64,000 bases of DNA from Arthrobacter sp. QXT-31 (GCF_001969265.1 NZ_CP019304.1:806001-870000), one strand, 5' to 3'; shown: positions 1 to 9,966, counted from the first letter of the stretch. Translations and numbers: made by a program. Notes: a model not told the origin generated them from the sequence alone.

Positions 1-198
1 GGCGACGCGGTCCCGCTCGTGGCGGACCACGAGGGCCAGGCGCTCAGGGTTGATGCTGCGGGCGGCGAGCAGGGCGTGGCCCACCATGGAACGGCCGCCG
101 ATTTCGTGGAGGATCTTGGGGGTACGGGATTTCATCCGGGTACCGGCACCTGCAGCTAGGACGATAACGGCGGCTGGGCCGGATTTCTCGGGGCTCAC
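1..198 (-). CDS. glmU: GlmU N-terminus (UDP-GlcNAc pyrophosphorylase), partial
   Basis: First 66 codons of the bifunctional cytosolic enzyme that acetylates glucosamine-1-P and uridylylates GlcNAc-1-P to UDP-GlcNAc, the entry point to peptidoglycan synthesis. Only the start of the uridyltransferase domain lies in the window. It shows the nucleotidyltransferase loop LAAGAGTRM, then KSRTPKILHEIGGRSM, both typical of GlmU. The GTG start is chosen because AAGGAGAG lies about 7 nt upstream. The gene runs off the left edge. tRNA-Gln lies just upstream on the same strand, an order I recall from mycobacteria as well. Confidence 0.93.
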   Translation of the reverse strand, partial: MSPEKSGPAAVIVLAAGAGTRMKSRTPKILHEIGGRSMVGHALLAARSINPERLALVVRHERDRVA

Positions 199-320
199 GT
201 ACGGGCTCTCCTTGCTCGGTTGCGCTGTACTGCATCCGCGGCTGCGTGCGCGGCGGTGTCCTGGCCTGTGTCCGGAACCGGCAGCAGGATTCATCCTACT
301 GGACGCCTCTGATGCAGCTG

Positions 321-392
321 TTCCGCCCATAGGATTCGAACCTATACTCCACGGCTCCAAAGGCCGGGGTGCTGCCGTTACACCAGAGCGGA
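321..392 (-). tRNA. tRNA-Gln (anticodon UUG)
   Basis: On the minus strand a 72-nt cloverleaf can be folded. The 7-bp acceptor stem is TCCGCTC with GGGCGGA (one T-G pair), the T-arm contains GGTTCGAATCC, and the anticodon loop CTTTGGA carries TTG, which reads CAA glutamine codons. The discriminator base is A and no CCA is encoded. It lies between glmU and the TetR gene. Confidence 0.94.
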
Positions 393-551
393 CCGTGCCC
401 GGGGCTTCGCCTGGACACGAGAACCAATTCTGCCACGAACGTCGACGCTCGTGCGACCTCGGCGTCCAGGGCACTCCGGCGCCGGCTGGGACAGCACGCC
501 GGGAACGGCCGCCACCCCTGCCCGCCGCTTGACATAAGGCATGATGGGACG

Positions 552-1238
552 GTGAGCAACAGCACAGGGACAACTGACGGTCCGGGGAACCTGCCGGCAA
601 GACCCGACGCAGCGGCGGGGCGGATCCCCCGCTCGCGGATGACCGGACCCCAGCGGCGCTCCCAGCTCATCGAGGTAGGCCGGGCCCTGTTTGCTATGCG
701 GGGATTGGACGGCACAACCATCGAGGAGATCGCCGCCTCAGCCGGCGTCTCCAAGCCCGTGATCTACGAGCACTTCGGCTCGAAGGAAGGCCTGTACACG
801 CAGGTCGTCGAGTTCGAGTTCCGCATCCTGCTCGCCTCCATCAACGACGCCCTGGCGGACGAAGCCAAGCCGCGCGTCCTCGTGGAGCGCGCCGCCCTGG
901 CCCTGCTCACCTACATCGAGGACCGCACTGACGGCTTCCGCATCCTCATGCGGGACGCTCCCCCGTCCCAGCCCGAGGGCGCCTTTTCCACCCTGCTGTC
1001 GCACGTGACAGCCCGGGTGGAACACATCCTGTCCGACGAATTCGCCCGCCGCGGTTTCAGCGCTGCGGACGGTGCCATGTACGCGCAGATGCTGGTCGGC
1101 ATGGTGGCGATGACGGGCCAATGGTGGCAGGACGCCCGCGAACCCGACAAGCGCGCCGTCGCCGCCCACCTCGTCAACCTCGCCTGGAACGGCCTGACCG
1201 GCCTCAAGAAAGAACCCGAACTCCGCAGCGAGCCCTAG
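552..1238 (+). CDS. TetR/AcrR family transcriptional regulator
   Basis: DNA-binding repressor of 228 aa. The N-terminal helix-turn-helix is clear (LIEVGRALFAMRGLDGTTIEEIAASAGVS, then the recognition helix region KPVIYEHFGSKEGLY) at about residues 35-80. It is followed by an all-helical ligand-binding half with no recognisable ligand. The GTG start keeps a 29-residue extension before the HTH; ATG at 639 is an alternative and neither has a strong ribosome site. A TTGACA lies at 529-534 without a clear -10. The position next to tRNA-Gln and glmU matches the mycobacterial Rv1018-Rv1019 order as I recall it. Target genes are unknown. Confidence 0.85.
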   Translation: MSNSTGTTDGPGNLPARPDAAAGRIPRSRMTGPQRRSQLIEVGRALFAMRGLDGTTIEEIAASAGVSKPVIYEHFGSKEGLYTQVVEFEFRILLASINDALADEAKPRVLVERAALALLTYIEDRTDGFRILMRDAPPSQPEGAFSTLLSHVTARVEHILSDEFARRGFSAADGAMYAQMLVGMVAMTGQWWQDAREPDKRAVAAHLVNLAWNGLTGLKKEPELRSEP

Positions 1239-1324
1239 CCTCGTCCCCTCCGCTCGCCTTCCAAGGTGAGCGCAGGCACCCAGGCCGGGGACAGCATGAA
1301 CCCTGCCTCGGACGTCGGGAAGGC

Positions 1325-3169
<1,845 letters not shown>

Positions 3170-3200
3170 GGGGAACTGCTTTCTTCTGGGTTGGAGGGTA

Positions 3201-4169
3201 TTAAAGGAGCGTATCGGAGATGATGCGGGCTCCCGGCACCGGGCCGTGGACGGCCAGTGCGTTGAGGCCCTTGTGCTGCAACTCCCCGGCGAGGTTCTCC
3301 GCCGCTTCGGGATTGTGCGCCAGCAGGGCCACGGTGGGTCCGGAGCCGGAAACGATCCCGGCGATGGCCCCGCAGGATTCGCCCAGGCCAAGGGTGTCCC
3401 GGAGCCCGGGGGCGAGTTCGATCGATGCCCTCTGGAGGTCGTTGACCAGAACCCTGCTCAAGGCGTCGGGATCGCCGCTGCGCAGGGCCTGCAGGATCTT
3501 CGGGTCGACCGCTGTGGGCTCCTCGGCCTCCAGGCCTTCTGCGTCCCGGAGCCGGTCCAGGGTCCGGAAGACCTCCGGGGTAGACAGCCCGAACTCGGCC
3601 GTCACCAGCACCCAGTCCATCTGCGCCTTTGCCAGCGCAGGCGACAAGTCATCACCGACGCCCAGCCCCACGGCCGTGCCGCCCAACAGGGCGAAGGGAA
3701 CATCCGCCCCCAGCTCGGCGGCCAGGTGGGCGAGCTCGTCCTTGGACAGGCCGCTGTTCCAGAGCGCATCGCAGGCCAGGAGCGTCGCGGCGGCGTCCGC
3801 GGAGCCGCCGCCCATCCCGCCCGCCACAGGCACCCGCTTGGTGATTTCAAGGTGCACGCCGGTGGAGTGTTCCGACACGTCGGCCATCAGGGCCGCTGCC
3901 TTGTACGCGAGGTTCCGTCCGTCGAGCGGGATGTCCACGCCGTCGAGGTCCAGCGTGCTGTCGGGACTGATGCTGACGGTGATGCCACCGGAGGCCGTGG
4001 TGGTGGCGGCGACTTCCTCGTAGAGGGATACGGCCAGGTAAACACTGGCCACGGAGTGGTAGCCGTCGGGCCGCAGCGGCCCGACGTCCAGCGAGACGTT
4101 GACTTTGCCCGGGGCCTTGACCCGGACGGTCCTTGCTGCCGAGCGCCCTCTCAGGCCGTGGACCGCCAT
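3201..4169 (-). CDS. ispE: 4-diphosphocytidyl-2-C-methyl-D-erythritol kinase
   Basis: Cytosolic GHMP-family kinase that phosphorylates CDP-methylerythritol in the MEP isoprenoid pathway. The length of 322 aa is normal. The N-terminal KAPGKVNVSLDVGPLRPDGYHSV and the glycine-rich ATP loop PVAGGMGGGSADAAATL identify it. The ATG overlaps the rsmA stop (TGATG), showing translational coupling. Gene order rsmA-ispE is conserved in actinobacteria. Upstream in-frame codons read into rsmA and are not used. Confidence 0.95.
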   Translation of the reverse strand: MAVHGLRGRSAARTVRVKAPGKVNVSLDVGPLRPDGYHSVASVYLAVSLYEEVAATTTASGGITVSISPDSTLDLDGVDIPLDGRNLAYKAAALMADVSEHSTGVHLEITKRVPVAGGMGGGSADAAATLLACDALWNSGLSKDELAHLAAELGADVPFALLGGTAVGLGVGDDLSPALAKAQMDWVLVTAEFGLSTPEVFRTLDRLRDAEGLEAEEPTAVDPKILQALRSGDPDALSRVLVNDLQRASIELAPGLRDTLGLGESCGAIAGIVSGSGPTVALLAHNPEAAENLAGELQHKGLNALAVHGPVPGARIISDTLL

Positions 4170-5056
4170 CAGGCGTCCGCGGCCCGGCGGGCTTCGGCGA
4201 TCCTCGCGAAGGCGGCGATGTCGATCACTTCGCCCCGCGCGGTGGGGTCGACGCCGGCCGCCACCAGGCACCGTTCAGCCTCGGCGGCGCTGCCGGCCCA
4301 CCCGGCCAGTGCTGCCCGGAGCGTTTTGCGGCGCTGGGCGAATGCCGCATCAATCACGGCGAAGACTTCCTCGCGGCTGGCGGTGGTGGCCGGGGGCTCA
4401 CGCCGGGTAAAGGCCACAAGCCCCGACTGGATCTTTGGCGCCGGCCAGAACACGTTCATGCCGATGATGCCGGCTTTGCGCATGCTGCTGTACCAGGCCG
4501 CCTTAACCGAGGGCACGCCGTAGATCTTGGATCCGGGTTCGGCGGCGAGCCGGTCGGCGACTTCGTCCTGGACCATGACCAGGCCGTGCCGGATCGACGG
4601 GAAATGCTGCAGCAGGTGGAGCACCACGGGCACCGCGACGTTGTACGGCAGGTTGGCGACGAGGGCCGAGGGCTGGGCCGGGAGCTCCGTCACCTTCATG
4701 GCGTCGGCGAGGACCAGGTGGAAGTCGCCGGCGGAGTCGGGCCGCCATTCACGCACGGTTTCGGGCAGCTTTGCGGCCAGGACAGGATCAATTTCGACGG
4801 CGACCACCGCCTTGGCTGCGTCGAGGAGCCCCAGCGTCAGCGACCCGAGCCCGGGTCCGACTTCCAGGACGGTCTCGTCCGGCCCGATGCCGGCCGCGGC
4901 CACGATCCGGCGGATGGTGTTGCCGTCGATGACGAAATTCTGGCCAAGCGTCTTGGTGGGGCGGACGCCGATCTCCCCGGCCAGCCTGCGGATATCGGAG
5001 GCACCGAACAGTGGAGCGGGCGCAGTGCCGGAGGCGGAGGGGGTCGGGTCAGTCAC
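4169..5056 (-). CDS. rsmA: 16S rRNA (A1518/A1519) dimethyltransferase
   Basis: KsgA/RsmA methylates two adjacent adenines in the last helix of 16S rRNA during small-subunit maturation. The 295-aa protein has GQNFVID near the N-terminus, the SAM loop [15 protein letters not shown] and the catalytic motif NLPYN. It is coupled to ispE. In related genomes rpfB lies immediately upstream; here an IS5 element separates them, so rsmA-ispE-ABC-F must be expressed from the 5057-5252 interval, from the IS, or by readthrough. Confidence 0.96.
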   Translation of the reverse strand: MTDPTPSASGTAPAPLFGASDIRRLAGEIGVRPTKTLGQNFVIDGNTIRRIVAAAGIGPDETVLEVGPGLGSLTLGLLDAAKAVVAVEIDPVLAAKLPETVREWRPDSAGDFHLVLADAMKVTELPAQPSALVANLPYNVAVPVVLHLLQHFPSIRHGLVMVQDEVADRLAAEPGSKIYGVPSVKAAWYSSMRKAGIIGMNVFWPAPKIQSGLVAFTRREPPATTASREEVFAVIDAAFAQRRKTLRAALAGWAGSAAEAERCLVAAGVDPTARGEVIDIAAFARIAEARRAADA

Positions 5057-5149
5057 CTAGGTATCCTATCCCGGCGCTCAGTAGTGGATGGGGCCCCGTG
5101 GCGGACGGGGTCCGTGTTGGGCGGGGCCGGTCAATGCCAGGCGGGGACG

Positions 5150-5188
5150 GCGAAGGCCGGGCCCGGAGGTACCGGGCCCGGCCTTCGC
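5150..5188 (-). terminator. Perfect 17-bp hairpin, probable old rpfB terminator
   Basis: Arms 5150-5166 (starting GCGAAGGCC) and 5172-5188 are exactly complementary around a 5-nt loop. No U-run follows on the minus strand, so intrinsic termination would be weak or of the U-less type described for actinobacteria. A second 10-bp inverted repeat lies at 5191-5200/5212-5221. The IS5 insertion now places both about 1 kb from rpfB. Confidence 0.5.
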
Positions 5189-5249
5189 GGCCGCCGCGGC
5201 TGTGGTCAGCTGCCGCGGCGGCAGGAATCTTTTGTGGCTGTGTTGCCGG

Positions 5250-5777
5250 CTAGGGCGTGTCTCCTAAAGCTGTCAGCCAGATGCTGATTGCCCGGAGAAC
5301 GGCTCCTCCGCGGTAGGTGAGTGCGAGTTTGTCGTAGCGGGTTGCCAGAGCCCGCCACTGCTTGAAGATGTTGAAGTTCCGTTCGACAACGTTTCGGCCT
5401 TTGTAGTCCTCTTTGTCGAAGGCCGGAGGTCGGCCGCCGGTGGAGCCGCGTCGTTTTCGGTGACCGATCTGGTCAGATGGTTGCGGGATGACAGCGACGA
5501 TGCCGCGGTCGCTCAAGTGGGTCCGGATTGCCCGGGATGAGTAAGCTTTGTCGCCGCGGACACGGTCCGGGCGGGTTCGTGGCCTGCCCGGACCGGCGCG
5601 GTTGATCTTCAACTGGTTCATGAGGTGGGTGAACATCGGCGCGTCTCCGCCCTGCCCGGGGGCGACAAGCAGCACCAGCGGCCGGCCTTTGCCATCGACG
5701 AGGGCGTGGATCTTGGTGCTCAGTCCGCCGCGGGAACGGCCAATCGCATGATCGGCTGGTTCATCAAACAGATTCAT
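5250..5777 (-). CDS. IS5-family transposase, OrfB (DDE domain)
   Basis: 175-aa C-terminal half: ADHAIGRSRGGLSTKIHALVD, then GDKAYSS (second catalytic Asp region), then KGRNVVERNFNIFKQWRALATRYDKL (catalytic Glu region). It overlaps OrfA by 14 nt in another frame and is probably made as the tail of an OrfA-OrfB fusion rather than from its own ATG. Its stop codon uses the CTA at the element boundary. Confidence 0.87.
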   Translation of the reverse strand: MNLFDEPADHAIGRSRGGLSTKIHALVDGKGRPLVLLVAPGQGGDAPMFTHLMNQLKINRAGPGRPRTRPDRVRGDKAYSSRAIRTHLSDRGIVAVIPQPSDQIGHRKRRGSTGGRPPAFDKEDYKGRNVVERNFNIFKQWRALATRYDKLALTYRGGAVLRAISIWLTALGDTP

Positions 5778-6194
5778 GTAATTCGACGGGGCCCCCTGTG
5801 GTGCGGGGAAGGTTGGTGCCGTGCTGGTGGGCGCGGTTCACCGTCGAGTCGACCGAGATCGACCAGTCCACTTCGCCGCGGGCGTCCGCTTCCGTCAGCA
5901 GCCCGGCCAGCATCTTGTCCCAGGTTCCATCGCCACTGTAGCGGCGGTGACGCTTCCAAATGGTCTGCCACGGACCAAACTCGGCCGGCACATCCCGCCA
6001 GGCGATCCCGCACCGATACCGGTAAATGATGCCCTCCACCACCCGTCGATCGTCCCGGAAGGGACGACCACGGCGACCATCAGAGGACGGCAGCAGCGGC
6101 TGGATGCGGGCCCACTGCCCGTCAGTCAGAACAGAAGTACGAGACACCAATCAAGCATCCCGGACAACCCTCCCAGGATTTAGGAGACACGCCC
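5253..6194 (-). mobile_element. IS5-family (IS427-like) insertion sequence, complete
   Basis: About 0.94 kb element with perfect 17-bp terminal inverted repeats, AGGGCGTGTCTCCTAAA at 5252-5268 and its complement at 6179-6195. TA (or CTA) is duplicated at both edges, and the pre-insertion target reads CTAG. It carries two overlapping transposase frames with a GGGGGCCCC run near the overlap, the usual frameshift design of this group. Both ends and the DDE region look intact, so it may be active. Confidence 0.92.
5764..6147 (-). CDS. IS5-family transposase, OrfA
   Basis: 127-aa N-terminal half of the transposase (DUF4096-like): LTDGQWARIQPLLP, GRPFRDDRRVVEGIIYRYRCG and WRDVPAEFGPWQTIWKRHRR are typical of the DNA-binding part. 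It ends with the first catalytic aspartate region SISVDSTVNRAHQHG. The frame stops 14 nt inside OrfB. Start is GTG 6147, or TTG 6150. Fusion with OrfB by ribosomal frameshift is expected from the family but not shown here. Confidence 0.88.
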   Translation of the reverse strand: MSRTSVLTDGQWARIQPLLPSSDGRRGRPFRDDRRVVEGIIYRYRCGIAWRDVPAEFGPWQTIWKRHRRYSGDGTWDKMLAGLLTEADARGEVDWSISVDSTVNRAHQHGTNLPRTTGGPVELHESV

Positions 6195-7381
6195 TAGCTG
6201 CTGGCGGCCCAGCCGCAGCCCCACGGCTGCAGGCCGCGGTCGGCGTAGACGCGGTTGGCGATGTCGATCTGCTGCGCCTTGGTCGCCTGGCTGGCGTTCG
6301 GGGCGTAGGCGCCGCCGCCGGCGCCGATCCAGGTCTGGATATCGAACTGCAGGCCGCCGTAGTAGCCGTTGCCGCTGTTGATGGACCAGTTGCCGCCCGA
6401 TTCGCACTGGGCGATCTTGTCCCACATGGCCACGTTCATCATGGCCGGGGCTGCCGCGCCGGTGTTGCCGCTTTCAGTCTCGGCGGCTGCGGGCTTGGGC
6501 GCTTCCTTGGTGCCGATGGTGATCTTCTCGGTCACCGGCTCGCGGGTGGTGGTCTTGGAGACGAGCGTCCGGGAGGCCTCACGGCCGTCGACCAGGACCA
6601 GCTTGTAGGTCAGGGTCGTGGCGCCGGGAACGCCTTCCTGGGTGACCTTCTCCTCACCCTTGGGGAGCGTGGCACTCTCCGTGGTGAGCGTCTGGAACTC
6701 CACTTCCTGGGTGACGGTGGCGGTCTTGCCGGTGTCAACACGGGACACCTTGATCACCATGTTGTTCACCACCGGCGCGTGCGCAGGCTGGGAGGACCGG
6801 TCCGCTGCGGCGAGCCGGATGCCGGCATCCTTGAGGACCTCGCCCACGTTGGCGGCAGTGGTGGTGGTCTTCCTGGCCTTGCCGTCGGCGATGATGCTGA
6901 CCGTCTTCGGCGTCGAGATCGCCACGAACGAACCGTCCACGGCCAACTGCGCGTCCTTCGGGACGGAGAGCTCAGAGGAACTGGCAACGCCGAGCTGGGT
7001 CACTAGCCCGGCAACGTCCTGGGCGGTGGTGCTGACGGTCTTCTCTGCACCGTCCAGGCTGACCTTCACGGCCTTCGCCAGGTTCACGTTGATGACGGAG
7101 CCGTTCTCAATCCTGGCGTCCAGCGCGGGAGAGACACGGTCAGCCGGCTGGAGCTCGACATTCGCGCTCTTCACCACCTCCTCGACCGTGCCGCCGAAGG
7201 TCTGGACGGAGCTGACTTTCCCGTCGACGTTCAGGGTGACTGTCTTGTTGTTGCCCACAAAGGCAACGAGGCCCAGCACGAGGGCAGCGAGCACCACGAT
7301 CTGCGTGCCGACCTTGATGAAACTGAACTTGCCGTCTGACGTGAAGAAGTTGACCACGATTGCCCGTAACTTTTGAGCCAT
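6194..7381 (-). CDS. rpfB: Resuscitation-promoting factor, RpfB type
   Basis: Secreted or membrane-anchored muralytic enzyme that helps exit from dormancy and remodels peptidoglycan. The 395-aa protein starts with a short basic segment and one membrane helix (about 23-43). Three DUF348 repeats follow, then a G5 domain (about 215-285), a linker, and the C-terminal Rpf lysozyme-like domain with MWDKIAQCESGGNWSIN (catalytic Glu327) and GYYGGLQF. It ends WGCGWAASS. The start is ATG 7381; an upstream in-frame ATG at 7405 is less likely. The IS5 element lies exactly at the stop codon, which stays TAG, so the protein is full length. Neighbours tatD and rsmA match the mycobacterial tatD-rpfB-ksgA-ispE order. 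Confidence 0.94.
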   Translation of the reverse strand: MAQKLRAIVVNFFTSDGKFSFIKVGTQIVVLAALVLGLVAFVGNNKTVTLNVDGKVSSVQTFGGTVEEVVKSANVELQPADRVSPALDARIENGSVINVNLAKAVKVSLDGAEKTVSTTAQDVAGLVTQLGVASSSELSVPKDAQLAVDGSFVAISTPKTVSIIADGKARKTTTTAANVGEVLKDAGIRLAAADRSSQPAHAPVVNNMVIKVSRVDTGKTATVTQEVEFQTLTTESATLPKGEEKVTQEGVPGATTLTYKLVLVDGREASRTLVSKTTTREPVTEKITIGTKEAPKPAAAETESGNTGAAAPAMMNVAMWDKIAQCESGGNWSINSGNGYYGGLQFDIQTWIGAGGGAYAPNASQATKAQQIDIANRVYADRGLQPWGCGWAASS

Positions 7382-7650
7382 CCGGGCACGGGGAAAAACG
7401 CACACGGGTACCCGCAGCGGTCACCTAAAAGGTGGCTCCGGACAGGCCGGAGCAGGCCGCAGCATGTGCGTCGCCACACTCACATGGCAGGGCATCCGAA
7501 GGCGCCCTGCCTGTCACGAAAAGTGAGTTACATCATCCGGAGGCCTTCCCCGACCCCGGCTAATTGTTCTTCACTGTAACCGGAGCGTTATAAACGTTCC
7601 AAAAATGTTGCGTACTAGGTATGTATTTTCCGAATCACAAGCGCCGGTCG
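7382..7650 (-). promoter_or_regulatory. Structured 5' leader of rpfB
   Basis: This 269-nt gene-free stretch lies between tatD and rpfB. On the minus strand a nested hairpin is visible: an outer stem ACTCAC/GTGAGT encloses a stronger inner stem GGCAGGGC/GCCCTGCC (around 7487-7532). A TATAAC box with CGTT/AACG symmetry sits near 7586-7597 and could be a -10 region. Rpf genes in actinobacteria are often under c-di-AMP riboswitches, but I do not find the conserved ydaO core here, so the element is left unnamed. Confidence 0.5.
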
Positions 7651-7651
7651 G

Positions 7652-8539
7652 CTAGTCCCAGGATCCGTACGCCCGCACGGTATTTGCGCTCACCCGGGCA
7701 CACAGCTCGGCGAGGTCTGTTCCTGTCAATTCCGCCATCGCCCGCACGGTGTACGGCACCATGTAACTGGCGTTGGGGCGGCCGCGGTGCGGGTGCGGGG
7801 TGAGGAACGGCGAATCCGTTTCAACCAGCACCAGCTCGGGATCGGCCACGGCGAGCGCCTCCCTGAGGTTGCTGGCGTTCTTGAACGTGAGCGTCCCCGC
7901 GAAGGACATGTACCAGCCCTCGCTGTTGCAGATCCGGGCAAGCTCCGCGTCCCCGGAAAAACAGTGGAAAACCACCCGCTCGGGGGTGGCCTCCTCGCGC
8001 AGGACCTGGACGACGTCGTCGTGGGCGTCCCGGTCGTGGATCTGCAGGGTCCGGTCCAGCCGCTTGGCGATGTCGATGTGGCGGCGGAAGGAGTAGCGCT
8101 GATGGGCCAGCCCCTCGCCTTCCGTGCGGAAGAAATCAAGGCCTGTCTCCCCGATGGCGCGCACTCGGGGATGGGCGGCCAGCTCCTCAATTTCCGCCAG
8201 GGCGTCCTCAAGCTCGCCGCGGACGGCGTAGTCCGGCGCGTCGTTCGGGTGCAGCGCCACCGCCCCCAAAAGGCGCGGATCCAGGTCGACGGCGTGGACA
8301 GTAAACCTGGAGGATTCCAGGTCACAGCCCACCTGCACGGCACCGCAGACACCCACGGCTTCGGCGGCGTCGAGGGCAGCCGCAATGCCTACCCGGACAT
8401 CATCGGTTGGAAAGTCGAGGTGGGTGTGGTTGTCCATCACGGGAACGGGCAACGGTTCGGGAGCCGGCGGGAAACCGCGCTTGCCGGAACCGTCGCTGCC
8501 GGGCGCCCGGTAGGGCCGTGGAGTCAGGGAATGCCGCAT
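7652..8539 (-). CDS. tatD: TatD family hydrolase (3'-5' DNase)
   Basis: Metal-dependent TIM-barrel hydrolase; TatD proteins degrade DNA 3'-5' and may take part in repair. The 295-aa protein has the metal motif DNHTHLDFP, then EIGETGLDFFR-like residues (RAIGETGLDFF), FHCFSGD and the C-terminal TDSPFLTPHPHRGRPN signature. The N-terminal 34 residues before the barrel are low-complexity and the true start may be later. It lies upstream of rpfB in the same direction. metG, its usual partner in related genomes, is missing; a repeat hairpin and a divergent moxR operon lie there instead. Confidence 0.93.
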   Translation of the reverse strand: MRHSLTPRPYRAPGSDGSGKRGFPPAPEPLPVPVMDNHTHLDFPTDDVRVGIAAALDAAEAVGVCGAVQVGCDLESSRFTVHAVDLDPRLLGAVALHPNDAPDYAVRGELEDALAEIEELAAHPRVRAIGETGLDFFRTEGEGLAHQRYSFRRHIDIAKRLDRTLQIHDRDAHDDVVQVLREEATPERVVFHCFSGDAELARICNSEGWYMSFAGTLTFKNASNLREALAVADPELVLVETDSPFLTPHPHRGRPNASYMVPYTVRAMAELTGTDLAELCARVSANTVRAYGSWD

Positions 8540-8842
8540 TCCTCCAGCCTAGCCGCCCCCGGCTGTGCTTAAACACGGAAGCGCGAACGTACAGTTGTGG
8601 CCCAAAATCCGGATGAAAATGGGGCCACAACTGTACGTTCGCGCTGTGCCTTCCGCGCCACCCGCTGACGCCTTCCACCCTGCCTACTCACGCTTGGCAT
8701 TCCCCGCGAATTATCGGGGAACTCTCTGTTAGCCGCGGCAGTTGTGTTAGTACGCTGGTACGGACGGATGTTAGCGCCCAACGAGGGCAACGGCACGCCT
8801 CCGCCGCTTCGTTCCGCTTCACTCCGGGCTGAAAGGTTGCCG
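8540..8842. other. Divergent intergenic region tatD/moxR
   Basis: 303 bp without a convincing gene between two divergent starts. It holds the inverted pair of the 24-nt repeat (8581-8644). AT-richer DNA at about 8690-8770 (GAATTATCGGGG, GTTAGCC) probably carries the moxR promoter, but I cannot fix -35/-10 boxes. An in-frame ATG at 8744 could lengthen MoxR by 33 residues, without a ribosome site. Confidence 0.6.
8581..8644. repeat. 24-nt repeat, inverted pair (site A)
   Basis: Two copies of the dispersed 24-nt core face each other: forward at 8581-8604 (last base A instead of C) and reverse at 8621-8644, with a 16-nt spacer. Both arms carry G at core position 14, so the arms pair almost perfectly over 24 bp (flanking A8580/T8645 also pair). 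It lies 41 bp upstream of the tatD start. The same 24+16+24 layout is found at sites B (last two copies) and C. Confidence 0.95.
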
Positions 8843-9952
8843 ATGGAACCGCACCGACGTATCAGGATGGACGAAGCACTCCCGGGCGGACAGGGCTTCA
8901 CCGGCAGTGCTGCGCGCAACGTCAACCCCCTCAACGGACACAAGGCTGTTCCGTTGGAGGCCCCGGCTTTCCGGGCTGCGAGTGAACGGATCCTCTCGGC
9001 CATCAACACTGTCATCGACGGCAAGGCCGAGGCCGCCAAGCTGGCATTGACGGTTCTCCTCGCCCAGGGTCACCTGCTCCTGGAGGATGTTCCCGGGGTG
9101 GGCAAGACGATGCTGGCCAAGACGCTTGCGCGCACCATCGACTGTTCCGTCAGCCGGATCCAGTTCACACCGGACCTCCTCCCCTCCGACGTCACAGGCG
9201 TCTCCATCTACAACCAGTCCTCGCGCCAGTTCGAGTTCCGCCCGGGTGCCGTGTTCGCGAACATCGTGATCGGTGATGAGATCAACCGGGCATCCGCCAA
9301 GACCCAGTCAGCCCTGCTCGAATGCATGGAGGAGCACCAGGTCACGGTGGACGGACACTCATACAGGCTCAGCGAGCCGTTTATGGTGGTGGCCACCCAG
9401 AACCCCATCGAAATGGAGGGGACATATCCGCTCCCTGAGGCCCAGCGCGACCGCTTCATGGCGCGGATCTCCATGGGGTACCCGGACAAGGACTCCGAGA
9501 TCGAAATGCTCGAGACCCACCAGGCCACGTCCCCCCTGGCCCGGGTCACGGCGGTGGTCACCGCAGCGGATGTCGCCGCGATGATCGCCACCGTGCAGCA
9601 GGTGTTCGTCTCCGAAGCTGTGAAGGAATACACCGTGGCGGTCGGACGTGCCACGCGTGACAGCGCCATGCTCCGCCTGGGGGCAAGCCCGCGGTCGCTG
9701 CTGCAGCTGCTCCGGGCGGCGAAGGCGACCGCGGCGCTGGATGGCCGTGACTTCGTGCTGCCGGACGACGTCGTCGCCGTCGCCGAGGCGGTGCTGGCGC
9801 ACCGGATCATCCTGGACCGCAAGGCCGCCAGCACGGGCGAGACCGCGCAGGGCGTTATCCGCGGCATATTGTCCCGGATTCCCGTCAGCCAGGAAATGAC
9901 GGAGACGGCAAGCACGAGGCGGACCACGCCTGAGCTCAGGCACAGCCGCTAG
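8843..9952 (+). CDS. MoxR family AAA+ ATPase
   Basis: 369-aa chaperone-like ATPase. Walker A is DVPGVGKTMLAKTLAR (about residue 85), Walker B IVIGDEINRA (about 142), and sensor 1 VVATQNPIEMEGTYPLPEAQRDRF is diagnostic of MoxR. ATG 8843 is chosen for AAAGG 6 nt upstream. MoxR ATPases typically activate a partner containing a VWA or DUF58 domain. Here the next gene, 14 nt downstream, is DUF58, followed by a transglutaminase membrane protein, the standard actinobacterial trio. Confidence 0.92.
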   Translation: MEPHRRIRMDEALPGGQGFTGSAARNVNPLNGHKAVPLEAPAFRAASERILSAINTVIDGKAEAAKLALTVLLAQGHLLLEDVPGVGKTMLAKTLARTIDCSVSRIQFTPDLLPSDVTGVSIYNQSSRQFEFRPGAVFANIVIGDEINRASAKTQSALLECMEEHQVTVDGHSYRLSEPFMVVATQNPIEMEGTYPLPEAQRDRFMARISMGYPDKDSEIEMLETHQATSPLARVTAVVTAADVAAMIATVQQVFVSEAVKEYTVAVGRATRDSAMLRLGASPRSLLQLLRAAKATAALDGRDFVLPDDVVAVAEAVLAHRIILDRKAASTGETAQGVIRGILSRIPVSQEMTETASTRRTTPELRHSR

Positions 9953-9966
9953 TCAGGACCATCACC

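Noticed and set aside
5250..6147. IS5 transposase as a frameshifted pseudogene
   Set aside because: Two overlapping frames with a G/C run are the normal design of this IS group, and both ends are perfect.
6194..6260. RpfB truncated by the IS5 element
   Set aside because: The target site reconstruction restores the same TAG in frame, so no residues are lost.
7382..7650. c-di-AMP (ydaO) riboswitch
   Set aside because: Expected before rpf genes, but the conserved core could not be found by eye; kept as an unnamed structured leader.
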